Positions 26,131 through 38,123 of a DNA stretch of 64,000 nucleotides are shown in pieces. Position 1 is the first letter of the stretch; the number at the start of each line of letters is the position of its first letter. Under the pieces are notes generated by a model. The model saw only the letters and a list, made by a program, of their open reading frames with translations. It was not told the DNA's origin and did not search any database. The stretch is from Variovorax beijingensis (GTDB lineage Bacteria > Pseudomonadota > Gammaproteobacteria > Burkholderiales > Burkholderiaceae_C): NCBI RefSeq assembly GCF_007828835.1, contig NZ_VIVL01000011.1, positions 180,394 to 244,393 on the forward strand, in the 5' to 3' direction. Made by a program: the position numbers and the translations under genes.

Positions 26131-27615
26131 ATGAATCGCGAAATGTTGATGTTGGTGGATGCGATCTCGCGCGAGAAGAACGTCGAGCGCGACGTGGTTT
26201 TCGGCGCGGTCGAGTCCGCGCTGGCGCAAGCCACCAAGAAGCTCCACCAGGGCGACGTGGACATCCGCGTCTCGGTCGACCGCGACAGCGGCGACTACGA
26301 GACCTTCCGCCGCTGGCACGTCGTCCCCGACGAAGCCGGCCTGCAGCTGCCCGATCAGGAAATCCTCCTGTTCGAAGCCAAGGAAGAAATGCCCGACATC
26401 GAGGTCGGCGAGTACATCGAGGAAGCGGTGGACTCGGTGCCGATCGGCCGCATCGGTGCCATGGCCGCCAAACAGGTCATCCTGCAGAAAATCCGCGATG
26501 CCGAGCGCGAGATGCTGCTCAACGACTTCATGTCGCGCGGCGACAAGATCTTCGTGGGCACCGTCAAGCGCCTGGACAAGGGCGACATCATCGTGGAGGC
26601 CGGCCGCGTCGAAGGGCGCCTGCGCCGCAGCGAGATGATCGCCAAGGAAAACCTGCGCAACGGCGACCGCGTGCGGGCCATGATCATGGAAGTCGACCTG
26701 ACGCTGCGCGGCGCGCCGATCATCCTGTCGCGCTCGGCGCCCGAGTTCATGATCGAGCTGTTCCGCCAGGAAGTGCCCGAAATCGAACAGGGCCTGCTCG
26801 AGATCAAGAGCTGCGCCCGCGATCCCGGCTCGCGCGCCAAGATCGCCGTGCTCTCGCACGACAAGCGTGTCGACCCCATTGGCACCTGTGTCGGCGTGCG
26901 CGGCACGCGCGTCAACGCCGTGACCAACGAGCTCGCCGGCGAGCGCGTGGACATCGTGCTGTGGAGCGAGGACCCGGCCCAGTTCGTGATCGGCGCCCTG
27001 GCCCCGGCCAACGTGTCGTCCATCGTGGTCGATGAAGAAAAGCACGCCATGGACGTGGTGGTCGACGAGGAGAACCTCGCCATCGCGATCGGCCGCGGCG
27101 GCCAGAACGTGAGGCTTGCCTCCGATCTGACCGGCTGGAAGATCAACATCATGGACGCCAATGAATCGGCCCAGAAGCAGGCGAGCGAAACCGACGCCAG
27201 CCGCAAGCTGTTCATGGAAAAACTCGACGTCGACGAGGAAATCGCCGACATCCTGATCTCCGAGGGCTTCAACAGCCTCGAGGAAGTCGCCTATGTGCCG
27301 ATCTCCGAAATGCTGGAGATCGAAGCCTTCGACGAAGACACGATCAACGAGCTTCGTTCGCGCGCCAAGGATGCGCTGTTGACCATGGAAATCGCCAAGG
27401 AAGAGGGCGTCGAGACCGTCTCGCAGAACCTGCGCGACCTCGAAGGCCTCGACCCCGAGCTGATTCCCAAGCTGGCCGAGGCGGGTGTGCACACCCGCGA
27501 CGACCTCGCCGACCTCGCGGTCGATGAACTCACCGAGATCACCGGCCACAGCGCCGATGACGCCAAAGCCCTCATCTTGAAAGCCCGCGAACATTGGTTC
27601 GCCGGCCAAGAGTGA
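26131..27615 (+). CDS. nusA: Transcription termination/antitermination factor NusA
   Basis: This is a full-length NusA (494 residues) that binds RNA polymerase and modulates pausing, termination and antitermination. Domains in order: N-terminal polymerase-binding (about 1-125), S1 (135-200), KH1 and KH2 (about 230-345, including IGRGGQNVRLAS), and two C-terminal acidic repeats (about 365-490). The ATG at 26131 was preferred to a GTG at 26122 because the AGAGGAG site at 26115-26121 overlaps the latter's spacing. Confidence 0.95.
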   Translation: MNREMLMLVDAISREKNVERDVVFGAVESALAQATKKLHQGDVDIRVSVDRDSGDYETFRRWHVVPDEAGLQLPDQEILLFEAKEEMPDIEVGEYIEEAVDSVPIGRIGAMAAKQVILQKIRDAEREMLLNDFMSRGDKIFVGTVKRLDKGDIIVEAGRVEGRLRRSEMIAKENLRNGDRVRAMIMEVDLTLRGAPIILSRSAPEFMIELFRQEVPEIEQGLLEIKSCARDPGSRAKIAVLSHDKRVDPIGTCVGVRGTRVNAVTNELAGERVDIVLWSEDPAQFVIGALAPANVSSIVVDEEKHAMDVVVDEENLAIAIGRGGQNVRLASDLTGWKINIMDANESAQKQASETDASRKLFMEKLDVDEEIADILISEGFNSLEEVAYVPISEMLEIEAFDEDTINELRSRAKDALLTMEIAKEEGVETVSQNLRDLEGLDPELIPKLAEAGVHTRDDLADLAVDELTEITGHSADDAKALILKAREHWFAGQE

Positions 27616-27639
27616 TGGTCATGGAGGCACGAAACCAAT

Positions 27640-30594
<2,955 letters not shown>

Positions 30595-30618
30595 CAAGCG
30601 TTCGATGCGACCGAGTCC

Positions 30619-30990
30619 ATGCCCAAAAGAAAAGCCGCCGCCCCCAACCGCGCGTTCAAGGTTGCCGACCAGATCCAGCGGGATCTGACGGAGCTGATCG
30701 CGCGCGAGTTGAAGGATCCGCGCGTGGGCATGGTCACGATCCAGGCGGTCGAGGTCACGCCCGACTATGCGCACGCGAAGATCTACTTCAGCATGCTCAC
30801 GGGCGACGTGACCGAAACCACCGAAGCGCTGAACCAGGCCGCGGGCTTCCTGCGCAACGGCCTGTTCAAGCGCCTCCACATCCACACCGTGCCGACGCTG
30901 CACTTCCTGTTCGACCGCACCACCGAGCGTGCGGCCGACATGAATGCGCTCATTGCGCAGGCCGTCGCTTCGCGTTCGAAAGACGACTAG
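30619..30990 (+). CDS. rbfA: 30S ribosome-binding factor RbfA
   Basis: This 123-residue KH-like protein binds the 30S subunit near helix 1 of 16S rRNA during maturation and cold adaptation. The family strand ELKDPRVGMVTIQAVEVTPDYAHAKIY is recognisable at about residues 32-58. It follows infB by 24 bases and precedes truB by two bases, the standard order. Confidence 0.94.
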   Translation: MPKRKAAAPNRAFKVADQIQRDLTELIARELKDPRVGMVTIQAVEVTPDYAHAKIYFSMLTGDVTETTEALNQAAGFLRNGLFKRLHIHTVPTLHFLFDRTTERAADMNALIAQAVASRSKDD

Positions 30991-30992
30991 CG

Positions 30993-31961
30993 ATGAATGC
31001 GCCACGCACAAGGGTGCAGCGGCGCCCTGTGCATGGGGTGTTGTTGCTCGACAAGCCGCTGGGACTTTCCAGCAACCAGGCCTTGCAGAAGGCCAAGTGG
31101 TTGCTGCGCGCCGAAAAGGCGGGCCATACCGGTACGCTCGATCCGCTGGCCACCGGCGTGTTGCCGCTGTGCTTTGGCGCGGCCACCAAGTTCAGCCAAT
31201 TGCACCTCGATGCCGACAAGACCTACGAGGCCACGGCACGCCTTGGCATCAAGACCTCCACCGGCGACGCCGAGGGCGAGGTGATTGCCGAGCGCCCGGT
31301 GCACGTCACGCCTGAAGACCTGGCCCGCGTCGAGGCGCAGTTCACCGGCCCGATCCGGCAGGTGCCGCCGATGCACAGCGCGCTCAAGAAGGACGGCAAG
31401 GCGCTGTACGAATACGCACGCGAAGGCGTCGAGATCGAGCGGGCGCCGCGCGACGTGGTCATTCATGCCTTGGAGATCACGCAGGCAGCCTCCGAATCGG
31501 CAGGCAACGCCATCAGGATCGTGGCTTCCGTGAGCAAGGGCACCTACATCCGTACGCTGGGCGAAGACATCGGCGAGGCGCTGGGTTGCGGTGCGCACCT
31601 CACGTCGCTGCGCCGCACGGCCACCGGCGGCTTCGGCGAGGCACAGTGCATCACGCTCGAAGCGCTCGAAGCCATGGGCGAGGAAGAGCGGCTGGCGCAA
31701 TTGTTGCCTGCCGAATCCCTGGTCGAGGGCCATACGGTCGTCACGCTCGGCAGCGAAGATGCGGGGCGCTTCCTGTCCGGCCTGCGCCGCCGCGGCACCT
31801 GGCCCGATGCCGACCATGTGGCGGTGTTCGGCGAAGCGCCTCCCGCCTTCCTGGGGACGGCCCACATTGCCGCCAACGAATTGATCCCGGGGCGCTTGCT
31901 GAACCCCATCGAAATCCAGCAAATTCTTTTGAACGCACAACAGACCGAAGCGACACCATGA
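30993..31961 (+). CDS. truB: tRNA pseudouridine(55) synthase TruB
   Basis: This enzyme makes pseudouridine 55 in the T-loop of tRNAs. The 322-residue protein has the catalytic Asp50 in GHTGTLDPLATG and the motif KGTYIRTLGEDIG further on. A C-terminal PUA-like segment starts near residue 245. Its stop overlaps the typA start (ATGA), so the two are probably translationally coupled. Confidence 0.95.
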   Translation: MNAPRTRVQRRPVHGVLLLDKPLGLSSNQALQKAKWLLRAEKAGHTGTLDPLATGVLPLCFGAATKFSQLHLDADKTYEATARLGIKTSTGDAEGEVIAERPVHVTPEDLARVEAQFTGPIRQVPPMHSALKKDGKALYEYAREGVEIERAPRDVVIHALEITQAASESAGNAIRIVASVSKGTYIRTLGEDIGEALGCGAHLTSLRRTATGGFGEAQCITLEALEAMGEEERLAQLLPAESLVEGHTVVTLGSEDAGRFLSGLRRRGTWPDADHVAVFGEAPPAFLGTAHIAANELIPGRLLNPIEIQQILLNAQQTEATP

Positions 31962-33793
31962 GTACCAAGCAAATCCGCAATATCGCCATCATTGCCCACG
32001 TCGACCATGGCAAGACCACGATGGTCGACCAGCTGCTGCGCCAGTCGGGCACCTTTGCCGAGCACGAGAAAGTGGTCGACACGGTGATGGACAACAACGC
32101 CATCGAAAAGGAACGTGGCATCACGATCCTGGCCAAGAACTGCGCCGTGACCTGGGAAGGCACGCACATCAACATCGTCGACACCCCCGGCCACGCGGAC
32201 TTCGGCGGCGAAGTGGAACGCGCGCTGTCGATGGTCGACGGCGTGGTGCTGCTGATCGACGCCCAGGAAGGCCCGATGCCGCAGACGCGCTTCGTGACCA
32301 AGAAGGCGCTGGCCCTGGGCCTCAAGCCGATCCTGGTCGTGAACAAGGTCGACAAGCCGGGCGCCAACCCCGACAAGGTGGTGAACGCCGCCTTCGACCT
32401 GTTCGACAAGCTCGGCGCGACCGACGAGCAGCTCGACTTCCCCGTGGTGTATGCATCGGGCATCAACGGCTGGTCTTCGCTCGAAGAGGGTGCGCCCGGC
32501 GAGCAGTGGGGCCCCGACATGTCGGCGCTGTTCAACACCATCCTGAAGCACGTGCCGGCGCAGAAGGGCGATCCGAACGCGCCGCTGCAGCTGCAGATCT
32601 CGGCGCTCGACTTCTCGACCTTCGTCGGCCGCATCGGCGTGGGCCGCATCAGCCAGGGCACGCTGAAGCCGATGATGGACGTGCTGGTCATGGAAGGACC
32701 GGACGGAAAGTCGATCAAGGGCCGCGTGAACCAGGTGCTGACCTTCCAGGGCCTGGACCGCGTGCAGGCCACCGAAGCCGGCCCGGGCGAGATCGTGCTG
32801 ATCAACGGCATTGCCGACATCGGCATCGGCGTGACCGTGACCGACCCGGCCAACCCGGCGCCGCTGCCCATGCTCAAGGTCGACGAACCGACCCTGACCA
32901 TGAACTTCTGCGTCAACACCAGCCCGCTGGCCGGCCGTGAAGGCAAGTTCGTCACCAGCCGCCAGATCTGGGACCGCCTGCAGAAGGAACTGCAGCACAA
33001 CGTGGCGCTGCGCGTGAACGAAACCGACGAGGAAGGCATCTTCGAGGTGATGGGCCGCGGCGAACTGCACCTGACCATCCTGCTGGAAAACATGCGCCGC
33101 GAAGGCTATGAAATGGCCGTGTCGAAGCCGCGCGTGGTGTTCCGCACGGTCAACGGCGAGAAGCACGAGCCGATCGAGCTGGTGACGGCCGACATCGAAG
33201 AGCAGCACCAGGGCGGCGTGATGCAGGCCCTCGGCGAGCGCAAGGGCGAGCTGGTCAACATGGAACCGGACGGCCGCGGCCGCGTGCGCCTCGAGTACCG
33301 CATTCCGGCGCGCGGCCTGATCGGCTTCACCAACGAATTCCTGAACCTGACGCGCGGCTCGGGCCTCATCAGCAACATCTTCGACAGCTACGAACCGCAC
33401 AAGGGCGAGATCGGCAGCCGCAAGAACGGCGTGCTGATTTCCATGGACGACGGTGAAATCTTCACCTACGCCCTGGGCAAGCTCGACGACCGCGGCCGCA
33501 TGTTCGTGAAGGCGAACGACCCGGTGTACGAAGGCATGATCGTGGGCATCCACAGCCGCGACAACGACCTGGTGGTGAACGCCACGCGCACCAAGCAGCT
33601 GACCAACTTCCGCGTCTCGGGCAAGGAAGATGCGATCAAGATCACGCCACCGATCGAACTCACGCTGGAATACGGCGTGGAATTCATCGAGGACGACGAG
33701 CTGGTCGAGATCACGCCCAAGAGCGTTCGCCTACGCAAGCGCTTCCTCAAGGAAAACGAGCGCAAGCGGGCCAGCCGCGAAATGGCGAGCTGA
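31958..33793 (+). CDS. typA: Ribosome-associated GTPase TypA/BipA
   Basis: This 611-residue translational GTPase of the EF-G-like superfamily acts in 50S assembly and stress adaptation. G1 is AHVDHGKT (13-20), switch II DTPGHADFGG, and NKVDKPGA is G4. Domains III and V and the BipA-specific C-terminal domain follow (RIPARGLIGFTNEF). The ATG at 31958 overlaps the truB stop; the long frame upstream is antisense-like and out of the truB frame. Confidence 0.96.
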   Translation: MSTKQIRNIAIIAHVDHGKTTMVDQLLRQSGTFAEHEKVVDTVMDNNAIEKERGITILAKNCAVTWEGTHINIVDTPGHADFGGEVERALSMVDGVVLLIDAQEGPMPQTRFVTKKALALGLKPILVVNKVDKPGANPDKVVNAAFDLFDKLGATDEQLDFPVVYASGINGWSSLEEGAPGEQWGPDMSALFNTILKHVPAQKGDPNAPLQLQISALDFSTFVGRIGVGRISQGTLKPMMDVLVMEGPDGKSIKGRVNQVLTFQGLDRVQATEAGPGEIVLINGIADIGIGVTVTDPANPAPLPMLKVDEPTLTMNFCVNTSPLAGREGKFVTSRQIWDRLQKELQHNVALRVNETDEEGIFEVMGRGELHLTILLENMRREGYEMAVSKPRVVFRTVNGEKHEPIELVTADIEEQHQGGVMQALGERKGELVNMEPDGRGRVRLEYRIPARGLIGFTNEFLNLTRGSGLISNIFDSYEPHKGEIGSRKNGVLISMDDGEIFTYALGKLDDRGRMFVKANDPVYEGMIVGIHSRDNDLVVNATRTKQLTNFRVSGKEDAIKITPPIELTLEYGVEFIEDDELVEITPKSVRLRKRFLKENERKRASREMAS

Positions 33794-33806
33794 TCGCCAT
33801 CCGGCC

Positions 33807-34736
33807 ATGCTGCTGCGCCTGACCCACGGCGGGGCCGTGTGGCTGATGGTTGCCGTGACCCTGATGTGGGCCACGGCGGGCGTCGTCACGCGGCACCTGG
33901 CGCAGGCCCACAGTTTCGAGATCACCTTCTGGCGCAGCTTCTTCACGATGCTTGCGCTGCTGGTGATCTTGCCGCTTTGGCGGGGCCGGGCGGTGTTTTC
34001 GCAGATCCGCTCGGGCGGGCGCGAGCTCTGGATCTCGGGCGTCTGCTGGACCGTGATGTTCACGGCCTTCATGGTGGCGCTCACGCTGGCTTCGACGGCC
34101 AGCGTGCTGGTCACGATGTCCCTTGGCCCATTGCTCACCGCGCTGGCCGCGCGCCTGTTCATCGGCCATCGCCTGCCTGCGCGGACCTGGGTGGCCATCG
34201 TGGTGGCTGGCCTCGGCATTGCCTGGATGTACGGCACGCAACTGATGCAGGGCGGGGCGGCGGGCGGATCGCTGCTCGGAACCCTGGTGGCGCTGTGCGT
34301 GCCGCTCGCGGGCGCCGCCAACTGGACGGTGGTTCAGCATGCGCGTGCCAAGGGGCATGACATCGACCTGGTTCCCGCGGTGCTGATTGGCGCGGCGCTC
34401 AGCGCGCTGCTCACGCTGCCTTTTGCGCTGCCGTTCCAGGCCAATGCGCACGATCTCGGCCTGCTGGCCTTCCTGGGTGTTTTCCAGCTGGCCATTCCCT
34501 GCGTGCTGGCGGTGCTGTGCGCGCAGGTGCTCAAGGCGCCCGAAGTGGCGCTGCTCGCGCTGCTCGAAGTGATCTTCGGCATTGCACTGGCCTGGATCGG
34601 TGCGGGCGAGGAGCCGGCTGCGAGCGTGCTGACCGGCGGTGCGCTGGTCATCGGAGCGCTGGTGTTCAACGAACTGCTGGCGCTGCGCGGACGCCGCGCC
34701 ACCGTGGCCGACAACGCGCTTCCCAGCGCGCACTGA
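33807..34736 (+). CDS. DMT (EamA-type) transporter
   Basis: This 309-residue protein has ten predicted membrane helices in two EamA repeats and is a drug/metabolite transporter superfamily exporter of unknown substrate. Landmarks are the helix-1 motif MWATAGVVTRHLA and the second-half EVALLALLEVIFG, typical of the family. It starts 13 bases after typA and may be the last gene of that long operon. A hairpin follows the stop. Confidence 0.85.
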   Translation: MLLRLTHGGAVWLMVAVTLMWATAGVVTRHLAQAHSFEITFWRSFFTMLALLVILPLWRGRAVFSQIRSGGRELWISGVCWTVMFTAFMVALTLASTASVLVTMSLGPLLTALAARLFIGHRLPARTWVAIVVAGLGIAWMYGTQLMQGGAAGGSLLGTLVALCVPLAGAANWTVVQHARAKGHDIDLVPAVLIGAALSALLTLPFALPFQANAHDLGLLAFLGVFQLAIPCVLAVLCAQVLKAPEVALLALLEVIFGIALAWIGAGEEPAASVLTGGALVIGALVFNELLALRGRRATVADNALPSAH

Positions 34737-34756
34737 ACTGCGCCAGCGAGCCGAAA

Positions 34757-34787
34757 AGAAAAAGGCCCAGGCATCTGCCGGGGCCTT
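34757..34787. terminator. Terminator between convergent genes
   Basis: AAGGCCC (34762-34768) pairs with GGGCCTT (34781-34787) around a 12-base loop. The A-rich stretch 34755-34763 supplies a U-tract on the minus strand, so it mainly serves the secreted lipoprotein gene ending at 34811. It may also slow read-through from the DMT gene. Confidence 0.65.
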
Positions 34788-34810
34788 CGCGCGATCAGGC
34801 GATCACGGGA

Positions 34811-35206
34811 TCAGGGACGGGCCACCTTCCAGGCGCCGTTCAGGACGCCGTCGCCGGTCTTGTCGCCCGGCTTGCTGTCCTTGGTCCAGTAGTAGAGCGG
34901 CCAGCCCTTGTAGGCCCACTGCCTCTTGCCGTCTTCGCGCACGATGATGGTGTAGCCGCCCATCGGCTTGGCGGTTTCGGCCACCGGCAGCGGCGGCCAG
35001 TTGGTGGCGCACTGGGCATTGCAGGCCGAAGTGCCTGCACCGGCCGTGTCGCGGGCGAAGGTGTACAGCGTCATGCCATTCGGGCCGACCAGCACGCCGT
35101 CGGCGGTGCGGGTGGGGGTGTCGGGGGCGCTGGCGGTCTTGTTGGACATGCCGCCGCAGCCGGCGAGCAAGGCCGCCGCGAGGATCGAGGCGCTGAGCAA
35201 TTTCAT
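34811..35206 (-). CDS. COG4315-type lipoprotein (paralogue 1)
   Basis: This 131-residue lipoprotein has lipobox Leu-Ala-Gly-Cys near residue 17 and two copies of the secreted repeat Tyr-x-Phe/Tyr-x-x-Asp (LYTFARD and LYYWTKD). Between them lies a CNAQC pair, a possible redox or metal site. Function of the family is unknown; it is often encoded beside ECF sigma factors. It shares roughly 70% of aligned residues with the protein at 36660-37040. It is the last gene of the sigma/anti-sigma cluster, 72 bases after the anti-sigma gene. Confidence 0.83.
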   Translation of the reverse strand: MKLLSASILAAALLAGCGGMSNKTASAPDTPTRTADGVLVGPNGMTLYTFARDTAGAGTSACNAQCATNWPPLPVAETAKPMGGYTIIVREDGKRQWAYKGWPLYYWTKDSKPGDKTGDGVLNGAWKVARP

Positions 35207-35278
35207 GCAGTTTCTCCTTCAGTTGAAAAATCGCGAAAACAAGGCAGTGGTTGCGCGACACGGCAGTTTATGCCGGCC

Positions 35279-36103
35279 TCACGACAAATCGCGGTAGGCG
35301 AGCGTCGCGAGTTTCAGCAAAACTTCACGCGGCAGCTTGCCGGCAACGGCATAGCCGAAGCCCTGGTCGACCCAATAGAAGCTGGGCACCGGTCCCTCGG
35401 ATGCGAAACGGAAGGCTGTTTCGCGCGATGCGGCGGTACCGGCGGCGGCCTGGCTGTCGAGGGTGCCGATGTAGAGCGTGATGCGCTCGCCGGCGCCGTC
35501 CTCGAACATGAACTGGGCGCGCGCGCCGCTTTCCCCGGGCAAGAGCCGGCCGCCGACCAGCGCGTAGCCCATGGCCGTCAGGTCGGGCACCTTGAGCGGC
35601 CTGTCGAGGCGCTTGGACAGCCACTGCACGAGGTGCTGCTGCTCGCTGGCGGCCACTTCGACCGGATGCCTTTTCTCGGGCGCATAGACGGCATGCGCAA
35701 TCGAAGCGTCGTGCACGAATTCGCGCATGGCAGGCGCCCTGGCCAGCTGGGCCGAAGCGGCGCGCTGCATCGACCATTGGGCATTGCCGAGCCAGCCGGC
35801 GGCAAAGGCGATCAGCACGCCGGCCGCCACGCCGCCCCATCGCATCCAGTGGCCTTGCCGGGCCCGGCGAGTCTGGCTGCGACCGAGCGCGTTCATCAGG
35901 GACGCAGGCACGGGCTCGTCCAGCAGTTCGCCGTGCAGCCGGCGCAGCGCATCGCGCTGGGTGCGCCAGGCCGCCACCCGCGCCGCAAGGGCCGGGTCGC
36001 GCGCCACGGCGCCCTCGACCTCGGCGCGGCGTTCCGGTGCCAGCTGGCCATCGACGAGGGCATGCAACTCGTCGTCGGTAGGGGGCGGGGCAGGGCGATT
36101 CAT
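35279..36103 (-). CDS. Membrane-bound anti-sigma factor
   Basis: This 274-residue protein has an N-terminal cytoplasmic helical segment (about 8-65, with DDELHALVDGQLAPERRAEVE), one membrane helix (about 88-106) and a large periplasmic part. The N-terminal segment is the usual sigma-binding helix of transmembrane anti-sigma factors. The His/Cys zinc motif is not evident. It starts 16 bases after the sigma gene on the same strand, so it very probably holds that sigma factor inactive until a periplasmic signal arrives. Confidence 0.87.
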   Translation of the reverse strand: MNRPAPPPTDDELHALVDGQLAPERRAEVEGAVARDPALAARVAAWRTQRDALRRLHGELLDEPVPASLMNALGRSQTRRARQGHWMRWGGVAAGVLIAFAAGWLGNAQWSMQRAASAQLARAPAMREFVHDASIAHAVYAPEKRHPVEVAASEQQHLVQWLSKRLDRPLKVPDLTAMGYALVGGRLLPGESGARAQFMFEDGAGERITLYIGTLDSQAAAGTAASRETAFRFASEGPVPSFYWVDQGFGYAVAGKLPREVLLKLATLAYRDLS

Positions 36104-36119
36104 GATGAGGCGGCAAGTT

Positions 36120-36635
36120 TCACTTGAGGCGGCGCAGGCCGGGGCGATGCGGCGCCAAGGCGCCGTCCATCAGCTCATGCAGCCGGACGCGGGCGCGCGA
36201 CAGGCGCGACATCACGGTGCCGGCGGGGATGCCGAGCACCTTGGCCACCTCGGCATAGGAAAGATCTTCGAGCGTGACGAGCAGCAGCACGGCGCGCTGC
36301 TCTTCGGGCAGCTGCATCAGGCAGCGCTGCAGGTCCAGGCCCATGCCGGGGTCGCGGCCTGGATCGCTGCCGCCGTGCAGTTCCTGCGCCGCATCCTCCA
36401 GCGGCACCACGCTGTGCGGCGGTGGCGTGCGCCGCAGCTGGCTCGCAAAGATGTTGTACATGACCGTGAACAGCCAGGCGCGCAGGTCGCTGCCCACCAC
36501 CCAGAGCCGCCACTTGCTGCAGGCCCGCTCGAGCGTGTCCTGCACCAGGTCGTCGGCCGCCCAGGCGTTGCCCGTGAGCGCGCGCGCATAGCGGCGCAGG
36601 CTCGGGATCTGGTCGGCCAGCAGGCGGGCGTCCAT
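36120..36635 (-). CDS. ECF-family RNA polymerase sigma factor
   Basis: This 171-residue sigma-70 protein of the extracytoplasmic-function type has only region 2 (about 10-75, DDLVQDTLERA) and region 4 (about 115-165, with the -35-binding helix GIPAGTVMSRLSRARVRL). It is flanked by its anti-sigma gene and by the two COG4315 genes, which are the likeliest targets. The stop is 16 bases before the anti-sigma start. Confidence 0.92.
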   Translation of the reverse strand: MDARLLADQIPSLRRYARALTGNAWAADDLVQDTLERACSKWRLWVVGSDLRAWLFTVMYNIFASQLRRTPPPHSVVPLEDAAQELHGGSDPGRDPGMGLDLQRCLMQLPEEQRAVLLLVTLEDLSYAEVAKVLGIPAGTVMSRLSRARVRLHELMDGALAPHRPGLRRLK

Positions 36636-36659
36636 GGGGAGCGGGAGCGCGCGCGGGGG

Positions 36660-37040
36660 TCAGGGCTTGGCGGTTTTCCAGGCGCCGCCGACGCCGTCGC
36701 CGGTCTTGTCGCCCGGCTTGGTGTCCTTGGACCAGTAGTAGAGCGGCCAGCCCTTGGCGGCCCATTGCTTCTTGCCGTCGTCGCGCGTGACGATGGTGAA
36801 GTCGCCGGCCGGCTTGTCGCTGTCGGTGGCCATGAAGGGCGGCCAGTTGGCTGCGCAGCCGCCATTGCAGGCCGACTTGCCGCTGCCGGCCGTGTCCTTG
36901 TCGAAGGTGTAGAGCGTCATGCCGCTGGGACCGACCAGCGCGCCGTCGGCCGCCTTGGGCTGGGCGAACGAAGGAAGCGCGAGCAGGCCGGAAAGCAGCA
37001 CTACGGCAAGGCCGGCGGAGGAAAGGCGAAAAGGCGACAT
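36660..37040 (-). CDS. COG4315-type secreted protein (paralogue 2)
   Basis: This 126-residue protein has a cleavable signal peptide (about 1-25, SFA-QP) in place of a lipobox. The rest follows paralogue 1: LYTFDKD, CNGGC, ANWPPF, GWPLYYWSKD and a GDKTGDGV turn. It is therefore probably soluble in the periplasm. The ATG at 37040 fits the signal peptide; an in-frame upstream ATG at 37082 would add 14 polar residues before it. It is first in the cluster, 24 bases before the sigma gene. Confidence 0.83.
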   Translation of the reverse strand: MSPFRLSSAGLAVVLLSGLLALPSFAQPKAADGALVGPSGMTLYTFDKDTAGSGKSACNGGCAANWPPFMATDSDKPAGDFTIVTRDDGKKQWAAKGWPLYYWSKDTKPGDKTGDGVGGAWKTAKP

Positions 37041-37137
37041 GGAAGACTCCTGGAGTTGGTGGCACCGACGATCCGATGACACCGCACAAACGCCTGCTGC
37101 CGGCGTTTTATTCCATGCCGCGCAAAATAAAAAATGA

Positions 37138-37614
37138 CTAGCGGCTGCGGCTCTTCATCGCACGCTCGACCTCGCGCTTGCCTTCGCGGTCCTTGATGGT
37201 GTCGCGCTTGTCGTGTTCGGCCTTGCCCTTGGCTAGCGCGATCTCGCATTTGACCTTGCCCGCCTTCCAGTGCAGGTTGAGCGGCACCAGCGTGTAGCCC
37301 TTTTGTTCGACCTTGCCGACCAGGCGGCGGATCTCTTCCTTGTGCAGCAGCAACTTCTTGGTGCGGATGGAGTCAGGATTGACGTGGGTCGAGGCGCTCT
37401 TGAGCGGGTTGATCTGCAGGCCCACGACGAAGAGCTCGCCGTCGCGGATCACCACGTAGCCGTCGGTCAGCTGGACCTTGCCTTCGCGCAGGGACTTGAC
37501 CTCCCAGCCTTCGAGCACGATGCCGGCCTCGAAGCGTTCTTCGAAGAAATAGTTGTACGCGGCCTTCTTGTTGTCGGCAATGCGGGAGGAGGTATCTTGT
37601 TTCTTGGTGGCCAT
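37138..37614 (-). CDS. smpB: SsrA-binding protein SmpB
   Basis: This 158-residue partner of tmRNA in trans-translation places the tmRNA in the ribosomal A site. The OB-barrel starts near residue 12 (IADNKKAAYNYFFEERFEAG), includes GWEVKSLREGKVQL, and ends in a basic tail (after about 130) that forms a helix in the decoding site. It lies divergent to ratA, with 62 bases between starts, the usual arrangement in betaproteobacteria. Confidence 0.96.
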   Translation of the reverse strand: MATKKQDTSSRIADNKKAAYNYFFEERFEAGIVLEGWEVKSLREGKVQLTDGYVVIRDGELFVVGLQINPLKSASTHVNPDSIRTKKLLLHKEEIRRLVGKVEQKGYTLVPLNLHWKAGKVKCEIALAKGKAEHDKRDTIKDREGKREVERAMKSRSR

Positions 37615-37676
37615 GGCTCGGGAAGGTGGGGGCGCATGGCTTCAATACAATCCGTCGCGCACGCTGTCCCGATTCT

Positions 37677-38123
37677 ATGAAAACCGTCAACAAGTCCGTC
37701 CTCATCTGGTACAGCGCCGAAGAGATGTACGCGCTCGTCACCGACGTGGAGAAATATCCGCAGTTCCTGCCCTGGTGCGACAAGTCCAGGGTCATCGAGG
37801 AAGACGAGGCCGGCATGACCGCCGAGGTGGGCCTGGCCTTTGCCGGCCTGCACCAGAGTTTCACCACCCGCAACACCCACGTGCCGGGGCGCGAGGTGCA
37901 CCTCAAGCTGGTCGACGGGCCGTTCTCCAACCTCGACGGCATCTGGAAGTTCGTGCCTGTGGGCGAGCCCGGCGAGCGCGCCTGCCGCGTCGAGCTGCAC
38001 ATGAGCTACGGCTTCAGCAACTTTGCTTTGCAGGCGCTGGTGGGGCCGGTGTTCGACACCGTGGCCTCCAGCCTGGTCGAAGCCTTCGTCAAGCGCGCCG
38101 AGCAGGTCTACGGCGCTTCCTGA
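37677..38123 (+). CDS. ratA: RatA-type START/SRPBCC protein (COQ10 family)
   Basis: This 148-residue single START-like domain protein of the Coq10/RatA family has the motif TDVEKYPQFLPWC (22-34). E. coli RatA was described as blocking 70S assembly, but the family fold and gene order also support a ubiquinone-binding role like Coq10, so the toxin label is uncertain. A TACAAT -10-like box lies at 37646-37651. The stop overlaps the rnfH start (TGATG). Confidence 0.9.
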   Translation: MKTVNKSVLIWYSAEEMYALVTDVEKYPQFLPWCDKSRVIEEDEAGMTAEVGLAFAGLHQSFTTRNTHVPGREVHLKLVDGPFSNLDGIWKFVPVGEPGERACRVELHMSYGFSNFALQALVGPVFDTVASSLVEAFVKRAEQVYGAS

